Assembly (NCBI GenBank): GCA_022113835.1 | Contig: JAILWY010000012.1 | Coordinates: 11,594,001-11,658,000, forward strand | Length of the DNA: 64,000 nucleotides | DNA from: Atopsyche davidsoni | Taxonomy: Eukaryota; Arthropoda; Insecta; Trichoptera; Hydrobiosidae | Direction of reading: 5' to 3' | Shown: piece after piece, positions 23,522-35,074 of the stretch | How positions within the stretch are numbered: position 1 is the stretch's first letter | Layout: the number at the start of each line of letters is the position of its first letter | The notes under the pieces: generated by a model | What the model saw: the letters and a program-made list of their open reading frames with translations, nothing else | The model's database searches: none | Told to the model about the DNA's origin: nothing | Made by a program: the position numbers and the translations under genes

Positions 23522-24070
23522 CAGCGGTCGGCTGCTCTGATCGGACGTGGTGCTCGGCTGGGACGACACCTCGCGCGGCCGCTAGCCCGGAGCCCTGCCG
23601 CCGGTCTGATCCGACTGCGGGGACGACACCACTAACTGGCAGCCGCCGGACCGGCTCCCGGAGCGCGCAGAACCGCCGAGAGGGGAGGACAGCGACGCCG
23701 ACAGCCCGAAGGACGTCCGACGCGCGACATTCGCGATCGCCACGAGATCACTGCGAAGCCGCCATGGCGCGCGATGGGGGCGTCGGGGCGGCGAGCCTGG
23801 CGGGGCGGCGGGCCTGGCGGGGCGGCGGCCTGGCGGGCCTAGCGGGGCATCTCCGCGCGGGGCACTCGGTGCTATTTTGCGGGTTTCTTTTGTCCGCGGT
23901 AATGGCGGCTGACAGTCGCGCTACGGCTGGGCGTGGGCGGGTGACCTGCTCGTGGCGGGGGGCGCGCGGCACTGCAGCTGGCCGGCCGGGCGGGGAGGGG
24001 GCGGGGTATGAATGGGGGGAGCCGCCCCCGCCCCCGCCCCGCCCCCGCCCCGCCCCCGCCCACGCAGCCA
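23522..24070 (-). promoter_or_regulatory. Ca-beta leader and probable TATA-less, GC-rich promoter region
   Basis: Composition jumps from AT-rich to strongly GC-rich with many CpGs, directly upstream of the first coding exon. No TATA box is placed sensibly for the minus strand. Upstream ATGs occur at 23765 (five codons, then TGA) and near 23730 (ending TAG close to 23630), so a transcript starting above 23765 would carry two uORFs. An ATGGCGGC site (Pho/YY1-like core) sits on the minus strand at 23758-23765, and another on the plus strand at 23902-23909. Two related GGTGTCGTCC-led segments near 23632 and 23570 suggest a small duplication in the leader. The transcription start cannot be fixed from sequence. 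Confidence 0.5.
24023..24060 (-). promoter_or_regulatory. GC-box / G-quadruplex-prone tract upstream of Ca-beta
   Basis: On the minus strand this is an uninterrupted series of G4-5 runs separated by single C bases. It matches repeated Sp1/KLF-type GC boxes (GGGCGGGG) and the loose G-quadruplex pattern. It lies about 500 bases upstream of the Ca-beta start codon, with the G-rich strand being the Ca-beta sense strand. A role in transcription is inferred from position only. Confidence 0.45.
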
Positions 24071-24984
24071 CAGCAAGCCTACAAGGTTTCGTTCCCTCGG
24101 CTGGCAATATTTCGCGTTTTATAAAAATATTTTTGGGGCTTACTAAAAAAAGAGTTAAATCGTGTTTCAAATAATATATATTTTTAGCTAGAGAATTTGG
24201 ACAGCATGCATTCTTAAAATGCTCAATTTAATTGTTTTTTTTTCAATTGCATACATTGAGTCTAAAATTGTACAACTTAAATGTAAACATTGATTTCCTG
24301 CACTGCATTTCGTGCACCCATAAACTTGACAGAATTAATTTCATAGTCAAAACCGCATCCTACTCTCGTGAGGATTCAAATTAATTAAATATTGTCACAC
24401 CATTCCGCTGTTAATCCAACATATTGATTAAATGTTAAAACTTATTTACTATTATAACCGATAAATACCGGAAAATTTGAAATTACGTTTCATTGATGAA
24501 AATCAATTAAAACTCCAAAGGATAGAATAACTTGCAGCGCGTGTGCAAAGAGGTAAATATATATAATAATCTTTACAACGAGTATTGAAAGTATTGTTTT
24601 TTATAATAAATATATTGAATATTTCCACACCACATTTACTTAGGTATTTGTAAAATATTACAAACAGCTTTTTTAAATAAAAGTAAAATATTAATTAATC
24701 GACCATACAATGATTATGTTGTATTGAATGAGTGCATTTCTTTTTAATGTTTCTACACAATTACTTATTATAATATAAACAATTTCCCTCGAAATAAGTA
24801 CATCGGAAATAATAATTTTTTTTACGATTTTTTCAAGAAAATGTTTTGTGAAAATGTGAACCCCTTCACGATTTACCCAACAGGCTGTACGGACGTAGTG
24901 CGGTGCTTTTCTATCGATCGGGCGGCCGAGCGGCGCCGAGTCGGCCCGAGCCGCGGCGGGCTTCTCCGGAGCTGCCCGAGGGCG

Positions 24985-25055
24985 GCCGAGGGTCGCGCCC
25001 CCTCCCCCTCCCCCTCCCCGCCCCCTCCACCCCACCCCCCCCTCCCCCCCGCCGA
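24985..25055. repeat. C-rich low-complexity tract
   Basis: The plus strand carries repeated CCCCCT and CCCCAC units, so the minus strand is G-rich, as at 24.0 kb. It sits in a GC island (about 24900-25100). It yields several apparent proline- or glycine-rich frames that I regard as non-coding. It is quadruplex-prone on the same strand as the tract at 24.0 kb. Confidence 0.6.
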
Positions 25056-26106
25056 CGCGTCCCGTTACAAACTTTGTAAACTGAAACGTTTGACTTTCCC
25101 GCCCGTTTGTTCCGATCGAAGCTTAAGACGCTGCTTTCTTTTGTGTGAGAAAATATATCATTTGATTTGGTTTTTTGAAATGAAATTTTTTTTTTGGCAG
25201 ACTTGGCTTTTTTGAAATACAAAAAGGCAGCAAAGATGCGAAACTGCCGTTCGGCAGATTCAAGCGTGAAACTAAAATCTAGATTATTTTATGAAATAAT
25301 CAGCTATTTTATATTACTTTTAAGAATTAGCTCATATTTATATATTATAAAATATACACCACATTGGTATAAAAAGTCAACATAAAATAATAATCTATGT
25401 TGTTTTTCACATTTTTTAATAATTGCATATAAAATAATATTTTCTTATAAATTCTGAGTGATAAAATGTTTAAACCAGCATTTATAATTATGTTTAAAGT
25501 AATTTTTGTATACTAAAAAAAAAAACACTTTTTCTCATATTAAACTTTGTATCCTACACGGAGATCAAATAATAAGAATATATATATTCGTGTGATATAA
25601 ATATTAATACCGAAGACAAGTTAATTATTTAAAGTATTAAAAAATGTGGTAAAATTTACTGACAAATATAACACCATTTTTTATAACTAAAAAAACCCAG
25701 GCCTCTCAGAGGAATTTCCCGTTTTCCCTGCAACCTTGTTCGGTCCGTCCGCTGTCAGTTAGAAAGTGTGGAGTTATTTTTTAATTTATTTTATAATTAT
25801 TAGTAATATTGTTCATGATATCACTCTTGAGGAGTAAAAAAGTACTGAGTCTGAAAACAGGTCAATTACAGACAATTGATTTTATTTATTTAAAATATGT
25901 AATTTTTCAAAATATTATTAATTATAACAAAACAAATCACAGAATTTTGAAATCTTCGTTTTCTTACTTTGATATCGATTCAGAGAATTAGCATAATTTT
26001 CCTCAATTATTTAGTTTTCAACCAATTAAAATATGCAGCATTTTTCTCACAAGTACGATTAGGTCTGTACGAAGCGATTCTGGGTTTTAAAGTAATTTGT
26101 GCGACG

Positions 26107-26141
26107 AAGTCTACCCGCACATGGTTTGTGCGGGTAGACTT
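26107..26141. repeat. Perfect 15-bp stem hairpin
   Basis: AAGTCTACCCGCACA is followed by a five-base loop (TGGTT) and its exact reverse complement. The stem is GC-rich within AT-rich DNA. It is too short for a typical animal pre-miRNA, and no terminator role applies in this eukaryotic setting. Confidence 0.85.
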
Positions 26142-27300
26142 TTAATATATACAAAATCAAGCTCTCTAGACACGTAGCAACACAACAAATTGCTACAAGT
26201 CTTTTTTTCGAAAAACTACCCACAAAGCATCATTTTTGTGTCGTTCATTGAGTGTTCTTTATAAATGACACAAAAAAATGTTCAATGTGATTTTTTGCTG
26301 CGGGTGTTGAGGGCTTCGGTCAAAGTTTTCACAGGTATCAAATCGTCGCCTATGCTTGTCGATTCAATTAAATGCACGACGCAAGATCGCAGTAACGTTT
26401 GTAGTTGAAATGACGATTCATTTATTGAATTCAAGGCCGAATGTCGAGTAATTAAAACATGATGAATACCTTTGCACTACTGCACAGCAAACTCAATTCT
26501 GGTTTGCCAATAATGCCCCAGGGGTAAGATCGTTGACTCCGAGCGTCGTCTTGAACGAATAATCACAAACTGATGTTTTAAAGTTGGCCCAAAACTAACT
26601 GCATCGGCATTACATGTTTTGATACAGTATTTAATTTAAGAACCGGTGTAGAAACAATAAATTGATACAACACTACAGAAAACACATTTATCAACTACAC
26701 TTTAAAATACGCATTAATACGATTTTGGGTGACAATGGCTTCATTTTATTTTCAAAAGTAATTATAGTAAAAATTCAATCGAACATACTTGCGTAAACAC
26801 AAATGTACAATAAAACGCCCGGTACTATTATATACACAAATTAAGTTGAGTGTTTAGTAAAAACAGTAATTTATTCGCGAGTAAACTTCGAAGTCTTTCA
26901 CGTCGTGAGTAAGTAGCTAAAGCGGTGCGGGTGCGCACTCACTTTCTAAAAACTGTCGAAAGCGCGAATGTTCGCCATGACGTGTCGTCGACAATGTCCG
27001 CGAGAGCCGTCATCGGTCAGCTGTGATGGCGCGCAGCTTCCCGTGACAGGCGACAAGTCCTCGCCTCTATTCCATGACGAGTCCGCCTTCCGGGCTTTCG
27101 GGCGAGCGCAAAGAAACGTCCCTTCTGTCAGTTTGACGTGTAAGCTAAAGTATCTACAGTCACATTATTTTCACAAATAGTTTATTTTTATGTTATTGAA
27201 CTATGCACACCGGTTGTTAATCTAGAGGTTATTTTTATTAAAGTCGGTGAGGCGGGAGCGTCCGAACGTGCGCTGAATCATTTTACAATAATTTCACAAG

Positions 27301-28080
27301 AACGTAAACAAACTTCGTCGTCCTCCGACGCGTGCGTCATTTCAAGGTAGCCAACTTCGTGCACCAGAATGTGAACACGTTTCCGTCAGGTTATTTTCTC
27401 TGAGGTCCCGCTCGGCCGGTCCCTCGATACACACATTGATAAAATTACCCTTCGCGTATTTCTGCCGAACGTCGTCTTCTTCGCGGGCCGGCGGAGGTGG
27501 GCCATTGTATTTATAATGCCTCTGATGAAACCGTGGAAAACGCTGCGACCTGCACTTCACTGAGTCTCGTACGCTGGCGTCTCGGGCACTAGTTTGCTAA
27601 GTTTCCATAGTCAGATCGACACTGGTCGGGCGCACCTCTCGGGGCACGGGCCGCGGGGCATGGCGAGAAACACGGAGAAGCGAAATCCGGGGCAGATTAT
27701 GTCGTCTCGGTCACATCGCTTGTACGGAAATACGCGTGTATGGGACTCGGGCACTGGCCGGTGTCGGATGCGGTGGCCGGCGGAGTACTCTGCTGGCTCG
27801 GAGACTTTGGCCCAGATGGAGCGGGCTATTTATACGCCGTCTCGGCTCCGGTACGCTCGGACGGCCGCCCAGCCCCGCCGCCTACCGCCAGCTGCAGCGT
27901 CAGACATTGAAAGGCGGACCTTGTGTCGAGCCCGCCACGAGCGCCGCACGGGCCTCCACCTGCATTCCTCGCCCGCTAATTGAAGTCAGCTGTTTCACCA
28001 AAATGGGGAGAAATTCCTCTTTCCGCTCGTATTTACTCTACTTGTGCACGCGCCGCTCGAATAGCTATTTAGCTATGTAA
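27301..28080. promoter_or_regulatory. CpG-rich island, possible alternative promoter
   Basis: A second GC-rich, CpG-rich block about 4 kb upstream of the first Ca-beta coding exon. It contains a TATTTATA box-like sequence near 27829 on the plus strand and a minus-strand ATG with a donor in the right phase for Ca-beta (listed separately). A plus-strand ATG in ideal context (CCAAAATGGGG, near 28001) opens a frame of only 25 codons. Promoter identity is inferred from composition and position. Confidence 0.35.
27449..27505 (-). CDS. Candidate alternative first coding exon of Ca-beta
   Basis: An ATG with A at -3 and G at +4 opens MAHLRRPAKKTTFGRNTRR, 19 codons. It runs exactly to an AGG|GTAATT donor in phase 0, the phase needed to splice to the GSADSNYS exon at 6579. 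Beta-subunit genes in animals commonly use alternative N-terminal exons from separate promoters, and this one lies in a CpG-rich island on the correct strand. The donor is only moderate (T at +5), the peptide has no known match, and the overlapping 72-codon frame in another phase is equally open. The evidence is phase, strand and composition only. Confidence 0.22.
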
Positions 28081-31000
28081 AAAAAAAATCGAAAATACTA
28101 ACATTAATAATATATTATAATCTTATAATTAAAAAATAAATATCATTTTGAAAATATAAGGTTATCAGATATTCCCTTTTAATCAGTTTAGTGGAACAAT
28201 TTTTTTTTAATTCCGATTTCCCATGCTAAAACTTTATTTTTCCTTTGAATAGCAACAATGATAGTATCAATATATTTACTAATTTGGTTATTTCTAAAAG
28301 GTGACATTAATCTTTGGTTTAAAAAATCCGGTGTTTTTTAAAAGATATTTTAAACTACACAATTAGAAGACAACCGACTACGCATCGATGACTATTAATG
28401 TTAATGTAGCAATATACATAAATTTATGATTTCAAATTGTAAATAAATAAATATACAAATAATCTGTAATAAACTTTTATTTAAGTATGACGGCTGATGA
28501 ATCCACGTTTACTAGTTTATTAATTGAAATTCGTTGAATGATTTTCTGCTAATACTACGTGCGGTGGAAGTTACACTTCCTTAAAACTTTAAATGATAAC
28601 CACACACAAACGTTTTAGTCATATCCGGTATGTTATGTAAAATTAATGAAAGATTAATTTTACACATTACAATCATTTAAAATCTTTTTATACTGCTTGA
28701 ATATATTTTTATGTAGAAATGTCTTATTGTTATTTTAGCTACTTAACTGAACTATTTCTGTCCAGACAGACATTCTTCTGAGCAGCTTGATCTCTGTAAA
28801 TAATCATGCATGCTTACTTGTTAACATCACCATCAAACAGTAAAATGACAGATACGATTGGCGGACAAATTGGACTGACGAAACGTATAATTTTAGTACT
28901 AGATATTTTTTTTGTAGGCTTCATGAGTGGCCAACGTCGAATTTTATATTTCCTATATAAATCCACCTGCTTATAAAAAAATTATAGATAAATCAAAGCG
29001 ATTGGTGCCCGGCTGTGTTCAACATGCTTCGTCTCCGATATTTGATGTTAACACAATTATATAATTTTTTTTTAATTTTTACGACTTTTTACCCAATGAA
29101 CTCTAAAAATAATTTCCCGCGTATAATCCAGTCCTAGAAATTTAGACCGTGAGTGGTGTGGTGTGCTGTATACAACGATAAGACGTTAAAATGTTAAAAA
29201 TTCCAAATCAATAACATAATTCATATAGGTAATAATTTCGAATTAAAAGTTAATATTGAAAAAAATATATGTGTATATATATATACTATATATACATTCT
29301 ATCTTCATGGAAATTATGAATAAAGTGCATAGTATATTATATGAATGATCACGCAGTTTGCTTCGCAATACCCGTCGATTAGCATGGAAGTCCCTCCACC
29401 TTATTTTGATTCAAACGGATCTGATTCATTTAAAACAATCAACGTTTCGATCGGCTATAAACTCACAACTGTCCGTCAATTTATAGCTCTAAGCCGCCGG
29501 CGTCTCGCTGGTTCCAATCCCGACTTTACTTAGACAACACACACTTGTTTGTGTTACAATAGAAGTTACAAAAATAACCCGAAAATCGCCGAGCCACTGG
29601 CGTATTGTGACCTATGATTTATTAACTATACCCCTGAATCACGAGCCGCCACTGGACAGATCGAAGGAATTACGGTGACACATGGAGACTACATCAGGGG
29701 TCAACAAAATTGCCCCTCCATCATTCTGATCTCTTTATAAAGTACCCTTTTCACGTTTATTTATTGACACATTTATAAGGATAGCGAATACACCTAACTA
29801 ACTTTAGTATACATTTATATCATATTAATAACACGTTTGAGGTTTGTAATACAAATTCTAAAAAAAAAATTGGGAAAATTATTTATTTTATTAATTACTT
29901 ACTAGTCGAAATTTTAATCTTTTTGAGCCTATCAAATCAAGCGAGTCGTAAATCACAAATTTATTTTTTAAGATTCCCACTTAATACCCATACATGTTTA
30001 TTGTATAAGCACACAGTAAACACTATAAAGTAAATAAATACAAAGTAAAAACGACTTTAACAAATCTTGAAACTAAGCATTAAATACGACAGTATTGTTA
30101 CTAATTTTTTATTACATTATACGAAAAAGTTTTAAATAAAGCGCCACACAAATAAAAGTGCTCTACCGGCGCTCCAGAAACCTGTTAACCGTAATACGCT
30201 ACAGAAAATACCAGAAGATGGCAGCCGCGGAACTGAAAACGGAGCTTATTTTCACGTTGAACCAAATTTAGTTTCTTGTTTGCTCCACAGAGGCAAGATT
30301 TTCAGAAACTGTAATTCAGGTGGCGTTAGCAGTAGCAATAGCAACAAAAAAATTGTTGTCTGATAGTTTTGAATTATAAACATTTTTATAAAATAAATAT
30401 GTTTAAAAAAAACATTTTTGTTTTCAACCATATTATGAATTAATGCTTTTTCAGTTTTTCTTCTGAAGTAAAAGCTATTAAGGAACTCCGAGAAAACAAA
30501 CAGATAAAAGTCTGAAAGTTCCAAATACGTTCGTTGTTTTTATCGACCTAATAGTACGTACAAATCCGCTGACAACATCGTTAACGATGACATATTTCGC
30601 GTTCAAAGTGCAGAGGGTAGATACGCTTAACCTAGTTTTTTTTATATAAGGCGAGTATAAACTGGCCTATAGGCGTGTAATAATAACCATTGTAGTAATT
30701 CCTTTCAAAGAGTGAAGGCGTTTCGTTGGCCTTAATTTTTATGAAAAGTTCATCCAGCCACTTAAACGTGAAAAAGTGAAAATCTTTAGATACTATTAGT
30801 CTTGATATTAAAAAAAATATTTTGTAGTTCAATAAATACTTTTAGCTTCTATGTATAATATATGTATAAGATTATGCGTAGGGCAATTCATCACAGAATT
30901 AATTATTTTTATCGCTTCAATACTAATGTGAATGAATTTGCGCTTTTTATTCAACATAAACACATATCAATTTATCCATATTTGTATAAATTGGTGGAAT

Positions 31001-34000
31001 TTAAATAAATAATGCGCAACCGATATAAAAGGCTTCATTTGATTTTGAGTGGAACTTTGTCTCATGTCTTATCAAAAAACTACGACTATCAGTATTCGTT
31101 GAACAGAACATTTCGGAAAAACGTTGAATGACGCATGCAAAGATTTTTTTGGACAGTACACTTTCAAAAATATGCATAGATGTTTATGAAATGAAACCGG
31201 ACATCTTGTACGATGGCTTCCCTATTCTATAAGGCCTAAATAATTGTTACAATCCCGGTTTGCCGGTTGGCTGGAAGTGAGAAAAAGTTGCTGTTGCGGT
31301 GTAGTGTAAGTTCTTTTCCACATTAAACATTTTGTTGTTGTTGTAATAAGGAAGTTATGATGACAAAGAGTATCCATAATTTTTAAACTGAAGTCAGATA
31401 ATAAATTTTAAAGCAAATATATTTCTTATGGTTACAATAGTGAGCTGTTTTTAATTTAAAAACTCATTTTCTTATATACCAACAATTGCGTGGATTAAAA
31501 AAGAATATTTTATTTAAGGAACCAAAAAATATAAAAAAATACTCAAAAGTAAATATGTACTTTTACAATGAAAAAAATATTTTGACTCGTTTATGCAAAC
31601 ATATATTTTAACAACATTATTAATCAAATACATATATTTGGCATGTAAAATTACGGATTGAGCCTATAATCAATTAAATTTCAGGTTTTACCTATTAGAA
31701 AAATTTAGCCAACATACGTTTGCAATAAATTATTAATAGCTATGTTTATTTTCAGGTGTCTTTCCTCAGAGGACGTTGGTGATCACTTTATAGAACACAT
31801 CTCTATTCTTCGCCAAAATGTTGATAGTATTTTTTTTTGGTAAAGTTTTTTTTTAATAATAATCATATTTAAAAAAATCGAGTCATCCAGATCTTCCAAT
31901 AAATTCAGTAGGTGCCCGCTCATGAGCGACGACCGATTTTCCGCCATTCCCGCCGCCCGTGTCCTCCGCGACCGGAAGCGCCGAGGTTTCCCTGCGAGCT
32001 CAGGCCCCGCCCCGCCCGTCAGCGCCGCTCGCCTCGAGCCACGAGCCACGAGCCACGAGCCACGAGCCACGAGCCACGAGCCACGAGCCACGAGCCACGA
32101 GCCACGAGCCACGAGCCACGAGCCACGCCGAGGCCGAGTGCAGCCTGAGCACTGCGGGGTACTGAATCGATTTAACATTTAAAGTATTTTATAAGTAGCT
32201 TAATTTCGTGCCAGCTAGGACATTTTGCGTAGGGACTGTAGTATAATATGAACAAAATATATACATATTATATTTAGCATATCTACTTTGCATTTATATT
32301 TTTATATATAATGCGCATTTCGTGAGAGTTGATTTAAGATTATATATATATAAATATATATTATATTTTAAGTACAATTAACAAAACAATAGTTTTCACG
32401 TTACAGAGAGATACGAGAAGTGTTATAAATAAAGTAGATACTTTTATTCAAAATATTGAGTACTGAGCAAGAATTTACGTTGAAATGAAACACTGAAAAA
32501 CTAGATTTGACTATAATTAATGAACAGTGTATCAATTGGGTGACATGTAAATTGCATATAATAATTCTAGCAAAATAGATATGAGTGCGCACGCTGTTTT
32601 TTTTTGGAGTCGTCGGGCTTGTTCGCTTTCCGGCAGTGATATTTTTATGTACAAAAGTAGCTTATAATTATTACAAAACAAAAAAAAAAAAAAATACTTT
32701 TCTGTGCCCTGATTTGAAGCCGGGACCCCGTGATCCAATAAGAAGAAAGCGAATTCAACTTGAATTGAAAGAAATATCCTCTCTTAAATTGCAACAGTTT
32801 TAATCGAATACATACCACATTGTGATTAAAAATATTTGGGGATCCCCCCCGCCAGACACCATGCCAATAACCATAAACAACACAAGATGGCGGCGATCGG
32901 TCGACTTTCGAAAGACGCGTACAGCGGCGCAGCGCCTGCAGGGAGCGGGCGCCGCGACGCTCAATGGACTATTTCCGGAGCTGTACGCCTGTAGTGGGTG
33001 CTGAGGACCGAGAATACGATACTACTTGTATTTTATATGGACTGGCGTACCTCATAGTAAACAGAATCACTGGCACGACTTCGCCGTTAGAAATTTCTAG
33101 AAAAGACTATAGATATCTGATGGAATTAATTTGACGCATTCCTTCGCATATTAATGCCGAAAGTCCACATATATTTATATTTGCTTAGTAAGCAATCGTG
33201 ATGGAATTTTATTATTTAACATTCATGAGTAAAATGTAAATATAAATATTAAAAAAAATTATATTATAAATTTAAGATTGCGCTGCTGATTTACAATCCA
33301 CTTGCTTTTGCGTTTCAAATTTGGTTTGATCAAATGCAACTTTTTTTATGAGGAAATTTGTAGTGTACACATACTTATTAGATACACAGATTTATTATTT
33401 TTTAAAATTAGCAAACACTTCGTAAATAAACGTTATAAATAATTATTTTGTGTAAAATTTTGACGAAATGTTTTTAAATACTCTTTGTATCAATGCAGCA
33501 TCAAATATCTGTTTACAAACATTAGAGAGCAAAATATTGTAGAGTTTTCAGCATACCCAAAAATACATTGTTTATTTATTGTGCGATGAAAATTGTCAGC
33601 CTATTTCCGAAGTGGATTATAAATTCGTGAAATTCCCTCAGTTTTGTAAGGAAATTCATTACTTTCGTAATACTCAAAAGCACCCTCCAATGCTTCGGTA
33701 ATTGTTTGACCTAATTCTCCAGCCCGGATTGTAATTTGAACACTTTTTACATCGAAAACATTATAATGTTTCGATTAAACAAAGAGGAGCCGTAATTAAA
33801 TCAATATTCTAGCGCAGCTCTCGACAGAAAAATAAATCGATCAAATTCCTTTTGATTGAAAATGTAATCACCAAGTGCGCTGCTCTTTGGACGTACTGAA
33901 CGTAAAAAGTGCTTGTTTAATAAGCGATTTTATCTGAATTGAAAATTGGATAATTTCATTTTAACGAAAAAAAATATTGTTTGATTTTTAGGAACGGACC

Positions 34001-34997
34001 TTTCTTACAAAATGTTTTTTTAACTCTCTTTTAATGAATCGCTTTTTTAATTTTTACAAAAGTATTTTAGAGAATAAAGAAGCAATTCAATTGATAAATT
34101 AGTATTGTAATTTAGGATTCATCTCAAAATTAATAAACACATTTTTATCAATCGATTAACAATCGTACATGACAATATATTATTGTCTTATTGAACACTT
34201 ATTTTATAACATATAAGATATTTACTTTTAAAAAGTATCCTAAACATTAACGTTCCTCATAAAATTGCATAATTTTTAATTGTATCATTCATATGAATGA
34301 ATAAATTAAACATTAAAAATTGTGCGGTTTATATTTAACCACAGGAAATTTACGCACACATCAATGTACGTCATTATTTAGGCTTCGTTTAATAACAAAA
34401 TATATTTAATATATTAAAAATCTTCTGCAGCTATGTAAAATTTTAATTGTGAAAAGAATCAGTAAAAATGGACCAACATGCACGCTTTGAATTCAATATT
34501 ACGAAACCCAAGTCATTTAAAAGATATTAGGCGTTTTTCTTACATACGTTAATAACACAATCCAGAAATAAAAACAGAGTTCGATTTCACAACATCCCGG
34601 TTCATTCCAAGTAACTATGACCCAATTTACCGTTCCGTATCGGGAACTTCATACACCGGGAATGCCCGCGGTAAGGGCGCCGCTTACTCACAAACACTGG
34701 AGTTATTTTAATCCAGCGTTACGAAAGTAACTCTGCCAGCCGGAGCCCACGAACGCCGTACGCGACTGCCATTGTGACAATTCACTACTGACTAATAGCA
34801 ACGTCTTATATTTTAAGGAACGAAAAGTGAAATCAATAGTTAAGTACTCATTTTAAATATATTTTGAAAATCAGCACAAATATTCCAAATACGTTGTGAT
34901 CAGTGCTATGAAATACAATTCATTATATTTAATTGGCATAATAAGTAGGTTGTTTCACTTATAGCATATGATTGTTAAAAATTCTTACTTATTACAA
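28081..34997. other. Intergenic AT-rich region
   Basis: Mostly featureless AT-rich DNA with a TA/TG microsatellite at about 29264-29297 and a GAGCCAC minisatellite at 32034-32127. Balanced segments with possible regulatory or repeat content lie at 29350-29720, 32840-33010 (with an ATGGCGGC site at 32887), 33560-33960 and 34600-34800. A B-box-like GGTTCCAATCCCGAC occurs near 29508. No gene was recognised. Confidence 0.5.
32034..32127. repeat. GAGCCAC minisatellite
   Basis: About 13 near-perfect copies of a 7-bp unit in a GC-rich patch of about 220 bases. Because 7 is not a multiple of three, each strand is open in several frames. The resulting Ser-His-Glu-Pro-type or Trp-Leu-Val-Ala-type peptides are artefacts. 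Confidence 0.95.
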
Positions 34998-35074
34998 GTG
35001 ATTCGTTGGTATAATTGGTAATGCACCGGCCATGTAAGCTTGGGGATGTGGGTTTCAAATCCCACACAAATCAC
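34998..35074 (+). ncRNA. tRNA-like sequence (pseudo-tRNA or SINE head)
   Basis: A 77-base block starts GTGATTC and ends AATCAC, giving six of seven acceptor pairs. A D-arm-like TTGGTATAATTGGT (A-box-like) and a T-arm GTGGG...CCCAC enclosing TTTCAAAT (B-box-like) are present. The anticodon stem has a mismatch and no clear U33-anticodon arrangement, and the T-loop is one base too long. It is therefore probably not a working tRNA. It resembles glycine-type tRNAs in its first half and may be the head of a tRNA-derived SINE; no tail was recognised. Confidence 0.4.

Larger units (their letters stand above)
24071..27300. other. Region upstream of the Ca-beta promoter
   Basis: AT-rich, with a GC island at 24900-25100 containing the C-rich tract, a strong small hairpin at 26107-26141, and balanced segments at 26290-26560 and 26880-27150. 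No coding similarity was recognised in any frame. Confidence 0.5.

Noticed and set aside
23748..24174. 136-140 codon frames on both strands in the GC-rich promoter
   Set aside because: GC-rich DNA has few stop codons. The peptides are low-complexity Gly/Pro/Arg/Ala with no domain, and the region is better explained as promoter and leader of Ca-beta.
24691..25222. Gly-, Pro- and Arg-rich frames around 24.9-25.1 kb
   Set aside because: Caused by the C-rich low-complexity tract; no conserved residues.
31783..32182. 131-codon minus frame and several plus frames
   Set aside because: Built on the 7-bp GAGCCAC array, so artefacts of the repeat.
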